Shown: one piece after another, positions 21,979-33,479 of the stretch | Position numbering within the stretch: position 1 is the stretch's first letter | How the letters are laid out: each line of letters opens with the position of its first letter | Assembly (NCBI GenBank): GCA_026315105.1 | Contig: CM048744.1 | Location: forward strand, 656,149,676-656,213,675 | Direction of reading: 5' to 3' | Length of the DNA stretch: 64,000 bases | DNA from: Locusta migratoria | Lineage: Eukaryota > Arthropoda > Insecta > Orthoptera > Acrididae | Position numbers and translations under genes: made by a program | Notes under the pieces: generated by a model | Told to the model about the DNA's origin: nothing | What the model saw: only the letters and a program-made list of their open reading frames with translations | Databases searched by the model: none

Positions 21979-23278
21979 CATCACTCAATATGCATTAGAC
22001 TTGGCTTCTAAATGAGTGTACTGCAAAATTTACAGTAACAATTCGAACAGAATTTTACTAAAACCGGACGAAAGAAACCTGTTGCTTTATTTCATATCCC
22101 GGACGAGAAAACCCCATTTGCGACCTTCCTATCGGTACTCACCAATAAGAATTGGGCAATACATAACTCAGGGCTCGTTATCTCTGTTCATAGGGGTGAG
22201 TTATGTATGTCAGCTTCTATGCCCTAAACAGCTACCCAATATATTTAAACAAGATCAATAATTAATCTGTAGTTCAGCCAGTCTATCAGTCTGCATATGA
22301 TGACGTGAAAATAAATCTAAGCAAACATAAATGAAACCTCTGAATAACCAACAAGATGGATTCTAAGATACAGAAGTGATTCTCTTACGTAGTAATTCTT
22401 TATAAATTTCTCTTTCTGGACATGGAAATGCGGAGGTGGTCGTACTTTATACATCGGTAAAGAACTGAGTTTTTCCCAACTATTGTTCATGTGAGGCACA
22501 ATAAGTATCACACGCATTCGAGAGTAAAAGTTCCAAATTACTCCACGATTTAAAATATTTGTTATAAAACACAGTTTGTAATCACACGAGTACACGATTG
22601 CTGAATTATCACAGTTCCACAGTCCTACTACCGTGCATAGTTTATCACTTTTCACCAGAGACTAAGTTCTTCAGTCACAGTCCCGTAAATTTTTTGACTC
22701 CACACATGCCTATCTCTTCAAATCACAAGTTCGTAACGCGGCTTCAGACCGCCCAGCGTCACAACCTTTCACCACTACGTCCAAGTTACGAGTCCCCTCC
22801 CAAGCGTTCGAAAGCATGCTCTCCCTGCTCCCAAAATTGTATTCTTCCGCGCACCCTAACGCCTCATCTTTAAAATACAATTTTCCTTCTAAAATATTAT
22901 ACATTTGAATATCACAGAATTAAATGCTTTGATCACCTCTCTGCAAATCTGTTTACATTGAACAAACAAATATATATTTAACAATACTAAAAACGGTTGA
23001 GACTGAACCTCTTTGCTATTAAGCGTTGCTTCTCACTGTTCAAATATACTGCTGCCGTCGAAATATAGTGACACAATTAATATTTAATTTATCATGGCTT
23101 TTTTTATAAATATAATCAGTTCTTGTCCATAAATACATATAATTGTTTTATATAAATATCTGCTGCATATCTATTTTTTTCAGTCGGCCATGAAATATTT
23201 AAGTGTCAGTCCACAATATAAAACGAACGTTACTAAGAATAATATTAAATATAATAAAATCTTACATCTTATAAAATA
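21979..23278. other. unassigned, may include a 5' LTR
   Basis: No repeat boundary confirmed. A short inverted match ATACATAACTCA (22159-22170) / TGAGTTATGTAT (22197-22208) could form a hairpin. Confidence 0.3.
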
Positions 23279-25480
23279 GGCTGTATGTGTGTATTTATGT
23301 ATGTATGTATGTTCCACATATCCTCCTAAACTACTGGTCCGATTTCAACCAAACTTGGTTCACATGTTCCTTAATATCAGGCAACAATCGCTGTCGGGGT
23401 AAGAATCACCTACGACACATACGTAAGGAGATATGACGTCATAAACAGTGAGATGCGCGGAAAACTGCTGCGGCAAACGAAAATGCTGCACATTTTCTTC
23501 TAAACTACTGGACCGATATCAACCAGATTTAGTACACATATTTCGAACGTGAACTAATAACAGATGTAGGAGTACGAACCTTGTACGAGACATGGTTCGG
23601 GAGATATAACGTCATGAACAATAGGAATCGCAAGAAATCTGCTACATAATGCGACAAGACTTAATAAATAAACTATATGAGAATGACAGTACTTGGCGAC
23701 TTTCAACGAACTTTAAACATAATTTCAAATCCTTATTAAACTTTTTATCACTGGCAACCATGGTAAAATGATGAAAGGAAAAAAGTTTATCGCTTACTAC
23801 TTTTCCGCTGTTTATGGAATAAAACGACGGCTCTCGGTATGACGTTACAATTTATAATTTCTACACTACACATTGAAGTCACAGGAAATTTTACAGGTAG
23901 TATACACACATACAGATGAACATACTTTAGAAATTGTATCACAGTACGACACGTAGTTCATGAGATACGATGACGTAAAGAGTAACGTTCATGGAAAACC
24001 GCTCCAACAAGCGTCACTTGTTAATGTATTACTTCTTTACTACTAACCATATTCGCAAAAGATTTTACCGACATACAGCACTTATGCAAATCAATATATT
24101 CCTGCAAAATTTTACAATTGTACAACATATCTATACTAATAATAATCTCTAAATGTAGGCCTGTCGCTGTTCGCTTCAATCTTCAAAACTACAGGATGAA
24201 TTTTCATGCGGTTTTCATGGAAAACATAAACGAAGATTGGTTCAGGATCTAGGCATGATTTCATCAAAATAAAATCACTAAGCGTTTTCACAGACTGTCG
24301 TGTCTGTCTGTTCATCTATTAGAAACCACTTCTCCAAAACTACTTCACCAATTCGCATAGGGTTTTCACAGGTAACTTCAGCGTGCCTTAGTTTCATAAA
24401 AATCGGATCACAAAAAGAAGAACATCACAATTTCTCTTTCATCTCCAAAACTAATAGACGAATTTTCAGGGGTTTTTCACAGGAAACGTGAGGGTATCTT
24501 GCGGTTACAGAAACGCTTCATTTCACAGAAACGGATAAGATAAAGTAAGATATCACAATTTAAACATTTCTCTGAAGCAATCGCATGTGTCTATTTGTAG
24601 AGCGTAATCTCCAATGTACTAAATGAACATTCATGGAGTATCACAGACAAACAGAGAATATCCTGGGGCAACATATTGGCTTCATTTCATCAAAATCAGA
24701 TCAGGAAAATAAAAGATATGGTAATTTGAAGTTTTAGGTGTATTTCATGCTTGGAAAGAATGGCATAATGCAGTAAAGAACTAATAGATAACGCTGCGTG
24801 TGTTCGTGTAAAGTTTGGGGCAGCGATCTGATTATTACCCTTTGAAAATATTACTTACTCTTTGACTTTTGAAATTTACCATATTTCTGAAAATCGTTTT
24901 CTTGGTTGCTATGTTCTACGAAATATGATTCAACGCAATGAATATGAAACTGATGCAATCCTCGCCGTGTTAAATCCATGTATTTACACACTGATATCGC
25001 AGTTTAAGTCTCACGCTTGGAACGACAGTAGCGCATCTAATGGAAAGAGAGCCAACCGTAAGAACAGTAATTGTTTTCAGTGATATTTCTACTTCATTAA
25101 GAAATAATTATTACTTATTTTTCAGCATTCCATGCCTCAGCCCATTGTCCAGAGATATGAATGATCGTCAAAAAAATGTTTTAAATGACGAATATAACTG
25201 AGGTATGATTTAAGCTACATCATATTCATGAAGATATACCCATTTCTAACACGTTTCGCAAACGTAGGGGAAAAAAAAATCTTATTGACACATTTTCAAG
25301 CGGGTTTCACAGGGAATTTGAGCTAAGATTAGGGCAGCATATAGGCATGATTTCATCAAAATCAGATCACGGAAAATAAGGGACATCGCAATCTTAAGTA
25401 TTTTCAGTAATTGTCTGTTCATCTATTAGAAATACCTAATCTCCTAAACTACTTCACGGATTGCAAGGAGCAACTTCGTT
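23279..25480. repeat. degenerate internally repetitive region with recurring phrases
   Basis: A phrase of the form TCTxCxAAACTACTxxACxGA recurs, diverged, near 23322, 23499, 24178, 24331, 24442 and 25434. Several copies are followed by TTTTCACAGG-like words. A second phrase, GAGATATxACGTCATxAA, recurs near 23428 and 23607, with a diverged copy near 23960. Similar wording returns at 50.2-50.9 kb. Starts with a TATG-type microsatellite (23281-23310). I know such phrases from arthropod repeats but cannot assign a class. No coding frame. Confidence 0.5.
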
Positions 25481-26965
25481 TCATAAAAGTGGAATCAGGG
25501 AAATTGTTTTATGCTTGAAGTATGGACTGCGTAGTACAGCAAACAAGCAATAGATGCGTTGTAGTGCACCAAAGAACTAATAAATACCGCTGCTGCATAA
25601 CAAGTATGGGGTAGTACAACAGGGAAGCGGACGTCTGTGACAGAATTAAGCAATCTTGTGTTTACGAATACCAACAAACATTGAACATCGTGTTACTGTT
25701 TTCGCTTTGTGTATTAAATACCTAACGACATTTCTTTGCTTATTTTGGCACGTTTCACCTTTTGTATCAAAAAGTTTATAAAGATACATCGTTTGGTACT
25801 ATGACTTGACATATTTATGAAGATATGTCGTTTCGGACAATGTCTTTTACTTAAATTTGACATCTTGGCTAGGATAACGGAGCTTATTGACAGAGCGATC
25901 CAACAAGAATTCTATTTTTACTGACTGAGGTTTGGAACCCTAAAAAGCCACGATACTCACAGATCCTCCTTCAACAACAACCGTTGCGAAGCAAGGGCAT
26001 ATAAGCTAGTACATATATAAATGAATGCGCTTTGCTGGGTTCATGTTTTGTGTTTCTGTGGTGGAATCTATGTTCTGACACAAGAATATTATACATCAAC
26101 GAAAAGCAGAACAAGAGAGTAAAATAAAGTTTATTGAAGGATACGGAAATAACGTGGCACGTCTTTTTAGATAGGTAGCGTTGTGCATTGCTGCTGTTGC
26201 CCATCTGCTTCTTAAATTGTTACTGATAAACACTACATATCAATAATTGTAAATATAAGTCTTGTAATATTATTATTATGGTACTGAAATTTTTTTGGCT
26301 TTGTATCTGTAAGGGATATTGAAAATGTAATTAAAGCGTTTGATTCTCCCAAGTCTCCTGAATCCATTCATATAATTATATTTGCCTTATGATCATTCCC
26401 TGATTTTATATGGATTTTTAGAATAATGTGTGTGGCTATATTGTATTTCAGTTGCAATCTGGGTTAGCCGCCCTTGCTCATCCAACATAGTCACTTCCTG
26501 TTTCCGAGTACATTAGGGAAACCCTGACTACCTGTATCCCATTCACTAGGCCCAAACTCTTAGCTGCCCGTCTGGGCACCCAGCAGCCTGGCAAAACCCG
26601 CCTTTCACGTGGAAACAATCAGCTTCCTCCTGTATCTGTAATGTCATAATGTATGCCTTGTATGGGGTTAATGGAACTGGACAAAATACGGTAACAAAAT
26701 AAATTTCTCGTTTTATAAAGGATCCTTTTCATCTTAGTGACTCTCGACGGTCATGAAAACCTTAGGGGTGTTATAAAGATCGTTACAAGCAGTAATCCAC
26801 AATGATCCACATCAGTGTGCTTGAGAACTACGATGAATGTTACATTCCATTAGTTTGCAGTGGGGAAGCATCAAGAATCAAGTGTAAGAGGACGACAGTC
26901 CATAAGCCAAAATCATAAATCTTATCTAGTGGCCATGTATGCAGCTCTGCCTGCTCGTCACCAAC
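25481..26965. other. unassigned AT-rich sequence
   Basis: Only short chance-level frames. 26450-26640 is less AT-rich, with the words CAGCAGCCTGGC and CGTGGAAACAATC, but nothing identified. Confidence 0.35.
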
Positions 26966-27345
26966 TGGCTTGTGAACTACACTGACGATTCCTATCCTTC
27001 GTCTTTAATGGTGACGAGAAATTGTGGCTTTACGCCAACATAGAAGCATTCCACTACGTGTAGTGGTACCACTCCTCGATAACACCCGCCCGCTGTTTTC
27101 TGGTATGACAAAAAACACTACACCGGAGCCTTGTTGGAATGTCATTCTGCTCCAACTTTGTTCATCTGTTCACCCTCCGATATTCAACTTCTCCATTCCC
27201 TGTCGGACAGCCTTAAAGGAACAGTCTTTCCGGATGAAACTTCGCTAGGAACCTAGCTCTACATGCTCCTCTCCCGGTAACGACGTTATTTCTAAAGACA
27301 AGAGTCAAAACATTACCACACAGTTGAAGGCTGTTGTAAATAATA
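26966..27345 (+). pseudogene. mariner-type transposase remnant with internal deletion
   Basis: Reading + strand in shifting frames: FNGDEKLWLYANI near 27010 (first catalytic Asp block, GDEK), then directly RVVVPLLDNTRPLFSGMTK near 27057 (second Asp block, HDNARPH in relatives), WNVI at 27137, PPIFNFSIP-like words from a PDLTPSDF motif, SLSDSLKG and FPDETSLG near 27200-27250. The roughly 70 residues that normally separate the first two Asp blocks are missing, so this copy arose from an internally deleted element. Stops and frameshifts throughout. Confidence 0.65.
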
Positions 27346-28462
27346 GAGGATAATATATTATTGGTTGTTAAAGTCTGTGTTAAGTGTATATTTAGTGTTT
27401 ATTAAAATGCATTATTGCATTTTTCTATTTACATTTATTGGAAACAGTTAATTTTAGCATCTTATTACTCATTATGTTATAATGAATTGTGTAATGTTTC
27501 GACTGTCATAAATAAATTTCAATGGGCATATTAAAGTGCTCACTTGAATAAATGTTGTAACAGAAATTCAGAAACTGATTCACATTACAAAGCAGGATGT
27601 TTCTCTTCGTGACTGTGTTTCATAACTAATGACAGTGTGAAATATTAAAACATTTTTCTCTCTGTCTGTATAACACATGACTGTAAACATAAATCCTTCA
27701 TTTTTTGTGTACTAAACAAAGTATTCTTATGATGCTCTTTGCAGGTTGAGTCTGCGAAATACAAAGAAAGTGCACACTTCGTCGTGTCACTTACTCTGGT
27801 CTGCAATAAGAAATAAAAAAAAATTGTATTGTGCTTGTAATTGTCTGTCAGAGTGAAAAGTACAGTGTCTGTCCACAAGTATGAAATCGTGCAATTGTTT
27901 CAGTAAAGTTCATTTATAAAAAAAATTTCGTGTTTTATTAACTCAACGGTGTTTATATCGTTGAGGGTTGGTAGGTATAAGCAGGTTTTATCCAATGATT
28001 AGACATTGTTAAACGTTAGGATGATATCGTCTGATTGTCTAAAATACTCAGAATATCTGCAGTTATTTGAGTGTGAAACACGGCAATTATTTGTAACTCA
28101 CTCATTTTTCTCGAACATAGTACAGGAGGGGGTGGGGGTGTGGGAGAGGGGGAGCTATGCGAAATATTTGTGTATTCTAAAAATTACGTGTACCTTTTAT
28201 TTTTATCTTTCTATTTCAGGAAAGGTATTGTTGTAATACATTAATAATATTTATGTTCCAGTTATCATTCTTGTAACTGTTGAAACATCGATATTTTATT
28301 TACAGGTCTTACAGCTTTTTAAATACTTTTTCTCAGCATCATACTTTATATTTTGAGCACATAATAGTTTTTAGTGTAATTGATTTAGGATTACATTTTC
28401 ATCACAAATTATGGTTTAAGCAATAATAATAATTATGTCACATAGCTTAGTGGGCTGGTAGT
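27346..28462. other. unassigned AT-rich sequence
   Basis: No supported feature. A short G-rich stretch (GAGGGGGTGGGGGTGTGGGA) lies at about 28126-28145. Confidence 0.35.
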
Positions 28463-28474
28463 TAAACGTGCTTC

Positions 28475-28676
28475 AAAAAATTTTCAAATGTTTTTAGAGC
28501 TTATGGGACTTAACTACGGAGTCATCAGTCCGTAAACTTACAGTCTACTTACGAACTACCTTATACTAAAGACGACACAAACATCCGTGCCCGAGGGGGG
28601 ATTCGAACCGCCGACGGGGAACAGTCTCGCGCATCGTAGCATAGCGCCTCAATGCGCTCGGTCTGTCCTCCGCGGC
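28475..28676 (-). mobile_element. tRNA-derived SINE (family A) with 12-bp target duplication
   Basis: Minus-strand consensus: TTTTCAAATGTTTTTAGAGC tail, GGGGGGATTCGAACCGCC (box B) at about 28596, head CCTCCGCGGC. It is flanked by TAAACGTGCTTC at 28463-28474 and 28677-28688, an exact 12-bp duplication. Well preserved and recent. Confidence 0.92.
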
Positions 28677-28688
28677 TAAACGTGCTTC

Positions 28689-29515
28689 CTGATGCATAAC
28701 GTCCACTAATGAACACGCTCATATCAACACTTATAATAGCATAATAGGTATTACCGAACAACTCAAATGAACTATGATTTGGCAGAATGGGAGCCTAAGT
28801 TTGAAGGAGCATAATAAGGAAGGTAAACCGTTGCAAGCAATGCTACATTCTATCATATTGTTCATTTCTCTCTTCACTCATTTCTCTCGTTTAAGTTCGA
28901 CTTAGGACTGCATGTACAATGATTCCTCAGTATTATATAGAGTTAGCTGAATGGTAACTGTATATATGACAGAAAAATCATTCTGTTAATCAACAAACTT
29001 ATATTTGAACAAATATTTATTACATTAAATTGATGGCGTGAAAGGAGTACTTAATCATAAATGAATGGGTGGTTTAGGTACAAAGTTCTGTGGTGATAGT
29101 TACAACCTTGAGTTAAATACATCACAATTTATTACTAGAAGGTAAAATTACATATTTCGTGCATACCCTTGTGTATAGTGGGAAACTGTTTATCCTATTA
29201 TCTACTGCTAGTAAGCCAAGAAATAAATGAATACCGTGCTGGTGGGTGAGGTCAATGCTAGGAAACATTCCTCAACATCCTGTAAGGAATTTAACTATAA
29301 CGAACTCCTAACATCCCATTTCTGAGTGTTCCATAGTAATTTGTGCATTTCTTCGATTCATTTGATACCTCACAATTAATATTTGAGATAGTAATCAACT
29401 ATAGTAATTAATGCATCTGCAGGAATAATTGTGGTTCATATGCAATGTGTATTACAGCCTGATGCAAGACAGTGTTCTCAACATATCTAATAACCCTTTG
29501 TATCTGTAGTTTATA
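28689..29515. other. unassigned AT-rich sequence
   Basis: The last 30 bases (AACCCTTTGTATCTGTAGTT at 29492) also occur at 32329, within the 5' region of LINE copy 3, so part of this stretch may be related LINE 5' sequence. Confidence 0.35.
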
Positions 29516-30709
29516 TACGAGAGTTGGAACTTAAATAGTGGCAACTATTTAATCACAACCGATACATGAGCGTTACATGTTTTCACCTGTTACAGTGCTT
29601 CAAAGTAGTCATCAGAACTCTGTAGAACCCGTTGCGAGCGGTGTGAAAAGCGTAATATACCGTTAGCACAGCCTGTTGTGTTGACGGTGCGAAAGGAGCG
29701 ATGTAATACTTATCGTATCTCTTGAACAGTTCTGATGCGAATGCAACGAAGTGGTTTCTTCATCGTCGCAATCAAATCAAAGTTCCAACGACCGGAAAGC
29801 GCAGGCACAGCTTGCGCTGCATGCGCCCGCACATTGTCGATGGGTGGATTGAGCAGAAAGTGCTGCCACTTCTTTTGCAAAGCTGGTCGCAGGTGATTCT
29901 CCAGAAACGAACTGTAGTAATGTGCATTGACGGTCTGCAGTGGAGGAACGTATTAGGGTAACATCATCACAGTCGAACACGAGAAGCACCATAAATTTCA
30001 CCATACTGGGGCTGTGGCGGACTTTCGACATCCGCGGCGACCCATAATGAGGCTATTAGATTGATTGGTGTTTCAGATTTGGCTCGCACGATGTAGCCCA
30101 TGTCTCATCCAGTGTTACGATACGGCGTAAGATAGCCTCTCCTTCGGGCGTCAATTTATGCGGAACACATCGTGATGCAATTTTTCGCCTGCCCAGGCGT
30201 TCCTTGGGGATGCTAAGCAGAGTCGTATGCGCTAATCAGGTTTCGTGGGCGAACTCACGAATGGTTTGGCGTCGATCATTGTCCACTAACGCGGCAACAG
30301 TATGCACTTCTTGTTCAGACACGCTAGGTTGACCTGCCCTATGCATGTCTGTCACAGTTTGCCTCCCTACACTGAAAGCTTTTACCTAGCGTGTCACTGT
30401 TTTGATCGGCAATGCCGATTCCCCACACGTCTCTGGAAGATCTTGATGACACTGTCGTGCTTTACAACGGCTGGCACATTCACTCTTGATCCAACTCCGT
30501 TGTTCCTGCTTCGAAAACATTGTGATACAGTTACTTTAGATCGCTCGCTCACAAGTGAATCTGTTTCCCTCTATTGTGCGCACGCTAGTGACTTGTGAGG
30601 GGCGAGTCCACTTGCTCAACAATGTGTGCTATCAGCGACAATAGTAGATTCCATTGCATAGCGTCTTCACAGCAGTGTTGCCACTGTTTAACTGTGAACC
30701 GTTACAGTA
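29516..30709 (-). mobile_element. mariner-like transposon, decayed, minus strand
   Basis: Terminal inverted match: TTAAATAGTGGCAAC at 29531-29545 and the complement of TTAAACAGTGGCAAC at 30677-30691, with TA at both outer edges. The transposase reads right to left from about 30520 (MFSKQEQRSWIKS) to about 29740: HRAGQPSVSEQEVHTVAALV, DRRQTIREFAHET, LGRRKIAS, EGEAILRRIVTLDETWATS (first Asp block), FDCDDVTL, then AFAKEVA-like words near the second Asp block. About 20 residues expected between the ASR and EGEA blocks are missing. Many stops and frameshifts. Confidence 0.75.
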
Positions 30710-31084
30710 TTTCGGAACATTTGTCATCATAATGATGTTAACTTGTTATGTCGTTATCCATAAGCAATCCTGAATTCATTATTGATCGGTGTAACTGTTG
30801 TCGTTGATTAGTTTGTTGAATTCACGCTGCTGTTATCGTTGACCAGTTTCTCAAGTTGACACTAAAAAAATCACCTTTTTATCCTACTTACAACATTTAT
30901 ATTTCTGTTAAAAAATAAACTCTTTACCGTTGCGACCTTGTCACAGCTGCACTCGGTGTTCTTTATGTCCGTTTCCCTCGCGGACAATAAGATTCAGATT
31001 TTCAATATCCATGCGCGTTCGACATCGATGTGGGCGAACTCGAGGGCTGAAGTCTGATAAATAAATGAATAAAAAAAGCCAACA
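30710..31084. other. unassigned spacer
   Basis: No supported feature. Confidence 0.35.
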
Positions 31085-31345
31085 ACAGTAGATTAGAAAA
31101 TGTTAAGAGGTGGTGACATACAGTTTGAAAAAGTGAACGCGTTTAAGTATTTAGGTGTGAAGATTACATCGAGAAATGAGATTGAATCCGAACTGAGCAA
31201 AGGATTACGGGTTGGAAATGCTTGATATTTCTCAATGAATAGCTTACTTTCATCACGTTTATTGTCTAGAAATGTAAAGATCAGAATATCTATTGGTAGC
31301 CCTACACAAGGCCAGACGTGCGGTTTCAGTGCGATCGGAAAAGAT
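31085..31345 (+). pseudogene. LINE ORF2 fragment after the RT domain
   Basis: On the + strand, GGDIQFEKVNAFKYLGVKIT, SRNEIESELSKGLRVGN, YFSMNSLLSSRLLSRN and VKIRI. The FKYLG(V/S)xI block followed by NEI...ELS is the region just C-terminal to the RT fold in several insect LINEs and precedes the ETWSL block seen in the fragment at 36996. Truncated at the left edge; its right edge meets the palindrome at 31350. Confidence 0.55.
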
Positions 31346-31436
31346 AAGTAATTTATAGTTTCCAAATGATAAGCCAAGATCGCAAACTAACAATTTATTA
31401 AATGACGACCGGTTTCGGTGCACTGTGTCACCATCA

Positions 31437-31437
<1 letters not shown>

Positions 31438-31499
<62 letters not shown>
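31438..31499. repeat. (TA)n microsatellite, left arm of palindrome
   Basis: About 60 bases of uninterrupted TA repeat. Confidence 0.95.
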
Positions 31500-31502
<3 letters not shown>

Positions 31503-31702
31503 GATCTGGTCATCTTGTTAAAAAATTGGGTATAAAATAAGAAGTGCAACATAGCACTTAGTCACTATATAAAAATACATAAGTTAAAAACATGACAGCT
31601 TACAAAATGTCATGTTTTTAACTTATGTATTTTTTTTATAGTGACTAAGTGCAATGTTGCACTTCTTATTTTATAGCCAATTTTTTAACAAGATGACCAG
31701 AT

Positions 31703-31703
<1 letters not shown>

Positions 31704-31764
<61 letters not shown>
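31704..31764. repeat. (TA)n microsatellite, right arm of palindrome
   Basis: About 60 bases of AT repeat, symmetrical to the left-arm tract. Confidence 0.95.
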
Positions 31765-31766
<2 letters not shown>

Positions 31767-31805
31767 CCAGATGATGGTGACACAGTGCACCGAAACCGGT
31801 CGTCA
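31764..31805 (+). ncRNA. hammerhead-ribozyme-like motif A
   Basis: Seen: TGAC (31764-31767) can pair with GTCA (31802-31805) as stem I. Between them lie CAGATGA (canonical CTGATGA, so U4 is A), one extra T, a hairpin GGTG/CACC with loop ACACAGTG (stem II), GAA, then ACCGGT (mini stem III) and C at 31801 as the expected cleavage-site base. Short-stem-III hammerheads of this form are known in Penelope-like retroelements. The extra T before stem II and the U4 change make activity uncertain. A mirrored copy lies on the minus strand at about 31402-31440, lacking a clear stem I. Confidence 0.5.
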
Positions 31806-31956
31806 CTTAATAAATTGTTAGTTTGCGGTCTTTGCTTGTCATTTGGGAACTATAAAACGAATTGATCGCCTCCAGACCAGACGATGTCAAGTAATCTTAA
31901 TAAGTGATTTAGGTAGAAATAAAACGTAGTTTAACACTTTTAAGTAACTAAAAACA

Positions 31957-32318
31957 TTTATTAGTGTGCTCTTCGAGCTTGCCATTAAATGATTTTCTTT
32001 TATTCACGCATTGATCCAGTAATAACGAAAAGTTCTCTTTGTTTACATACGTCCTTGTTAGGCCTAAATTTCGAGTGTGTAGTTTCAGCGTTTATCTGTA
32101 ATCTTAAGTGCATTAACACAGTTAACTAATTGAATACTTTTATTAGTGTGCTCTTCAAGCTCACCATTAAAGGTTTTGTGTGTTTTTCGCGCATTGTCTC
32201 AGTAATCGCGAAAAGTTGTTTGTGTATATAGGCCAAATTCGCGAGGATGCAGATTTATCGTTATACCACAATTTTAAATGCATTTACTAACAACTCACAC
32301 ATATTTTAGTGTCCTAAG
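31957..32318 (+). repeat. tandem 5' monomers of LINE copy 3
   Basis: Two units of about 181 bp begin TTTATTAGTGTGCTCTTC at 31957 and 32138. Both then read AGCTxxCCATTAAA, CGCATTG...CAGTAATxxCGAAAAGTT and TAGGCC...AAATT. A third partial start (ATATTTTAGTGTCCTAAGC) follows near 32301. They lie directly upstream of the LINE ORF1 and look like repeated promoter monomers. Confidence 0.65.
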
Positions 32319-32425
32319 CAAATCTAGTAACCCTTTGTATCTGTAGTTAATGTATATTGTCGATATCACGTTAGTAAACCCAGTAACAATCGTAAACGCA
32401 ATCGTAAACGCAAGGTGCTGTAGGT

Positions 32426-33411
32426 TTGTTCGTGCTGGTCTCCAATACAGCTGTTGTGACAAGTGGTTTCATTGGGGTGGGGGGATGTAGCAGTGTGGGA
32501 AAGAGGGAAGCGAACGAGTCTCTTCCTTTGTTTTGCAAAGTGTGTTCAACGCACAGAAAAATCGTTGAACAGGAAGGGAAGATTACAGCCCTTCAGGCTG
32601 AACTGGATAGTACTAGGGAGGAACGTACGAGGTTAAGGGGGGAGAAGGGTGAGCATGGGCGGGAAATGGTAGCATGGAACAGGGGCCATAGAGACAGTTG
32701 CCGCGGCGGCGTGGTCAAGCGCATTGAGGCGCTATGCTCCGTGGCGCGAGGCCGCTCGCCGTCGGGGGTTCGAATCCCCTCTCGGGCATGGATGTTTGTG
32801 TTGTCTTTGGTATAAGGTAGTTCATAAGTAGTTTGGTAGTTTAGGGACTGATGACACCGCAGTCAAGTCCCTTAAGCTTCTCAAACATTTGAACAGAGAT
32901 AGTTCAAGACAGCTTCACAAATGGCACAAACAACAGATTTGCCGTGCTACCACAGTTAAGTGAGTAAGAGGCTCCTTTAGATGTAGGTGCCGTTAAGAAA
33001 CAACAGATTTTCACTTGGAAACCAACGGTTTCAAAAAAAGTAGAAAGTAGGTGGAAAGTTCTGTTGTTAGGAAGTAGCCATGGTGTGGGCCAGATTTTGC
33101 TGGAAAAATTAGGTGACAGGTACCAGGTCACAAACTTTTTCAAGCCCAGTGTGGGTCTTAGCCAGGTGGTTCAGGATAAAGGTTCCTTGTGCAAGGGTTC
33201 CACAAAACAAGATCATGTTGTGATAGTGGGTGGGGTAGGAAACAGCATTGATAGGGATCAGTATGACCTGGTTAAAATAGCTTCTGAAACGACCCAGACA
33301 GATGTTGGACTGTTGCCTGCTTGCGTGCTGTATGATCGACCCCAATTGAACCACTCTGTCAGGAGGGTCAATACGGAGACGCTGCAATTCATGGAAGTAC
33401 TTCTTTTTTAG
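32426..33411 (+). pseudogene. LINE copy 3 ORF1 remnant (coiled coil plus SGNH-like domain)
   Basis: The N-terminal part (to about 32695) has a Cys pair, LPLFCKVCSTHRKIVEQEG, followed by a coiled coil (KITALQAELDSTREE). A SINE then interrupts. After 33064 an open 115-codon stretch starts LLGSSHGVGQILLEKLGDRY (SGNH block I, GSS), with VVIVGGVGNSIDRDQYDL where HxGTND is expected and PACVLYDRPQLNHSVRRVN near the end. Same architecture as LINE copy 1 ORF1 (Cys/coiled coil then esterase-like fold), but block III has lost GTND. Confidence 0.6.
32700..32894 (+). mobile_element. tRNA-derived SINE (family A) inserted in LINE ORF1
   Basis: GCCGCGGCGGCGTGGTCAAG head, GGGGGTTCGAATCCCCTC box B at about 32763, CTCAAACATTTGAAC tail. 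The duplication AGAGACAGTT (32690-32699) / AGAGATAGTT (32895-32904) brackets it, so it jumped into the LINE after the LINE was in place. Confidence 0.92.
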
Positions 33412-33479
33412 GCTAAGATCAGTGTCCAGTGAGAAGCTCACAAACGTAAAGTAAAAAATAATGTTATCATTTTTCACCG

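Larger units (their letters stand above)
31350..31856. repeat. 507-bp near-perfect palindrome (foldback element)
   Basis: Left outer arm 31350-31440 and right outer arm 31765-31856 are reverse complements (CGCAAACTAACAATTTATTA, CGACCGGTTTCGGTGCACTG and their complements). Inner arms 31500-31597 and 31605-31706 are also complementary (TTAAAAAATTGGGTATAAAA and partner). The arms are interrupted symmetrically by TA repeats; the centre is near 31602. Each outer arm contains one hammerhead-like motif. No coding capacity. Confidence 0.9.
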
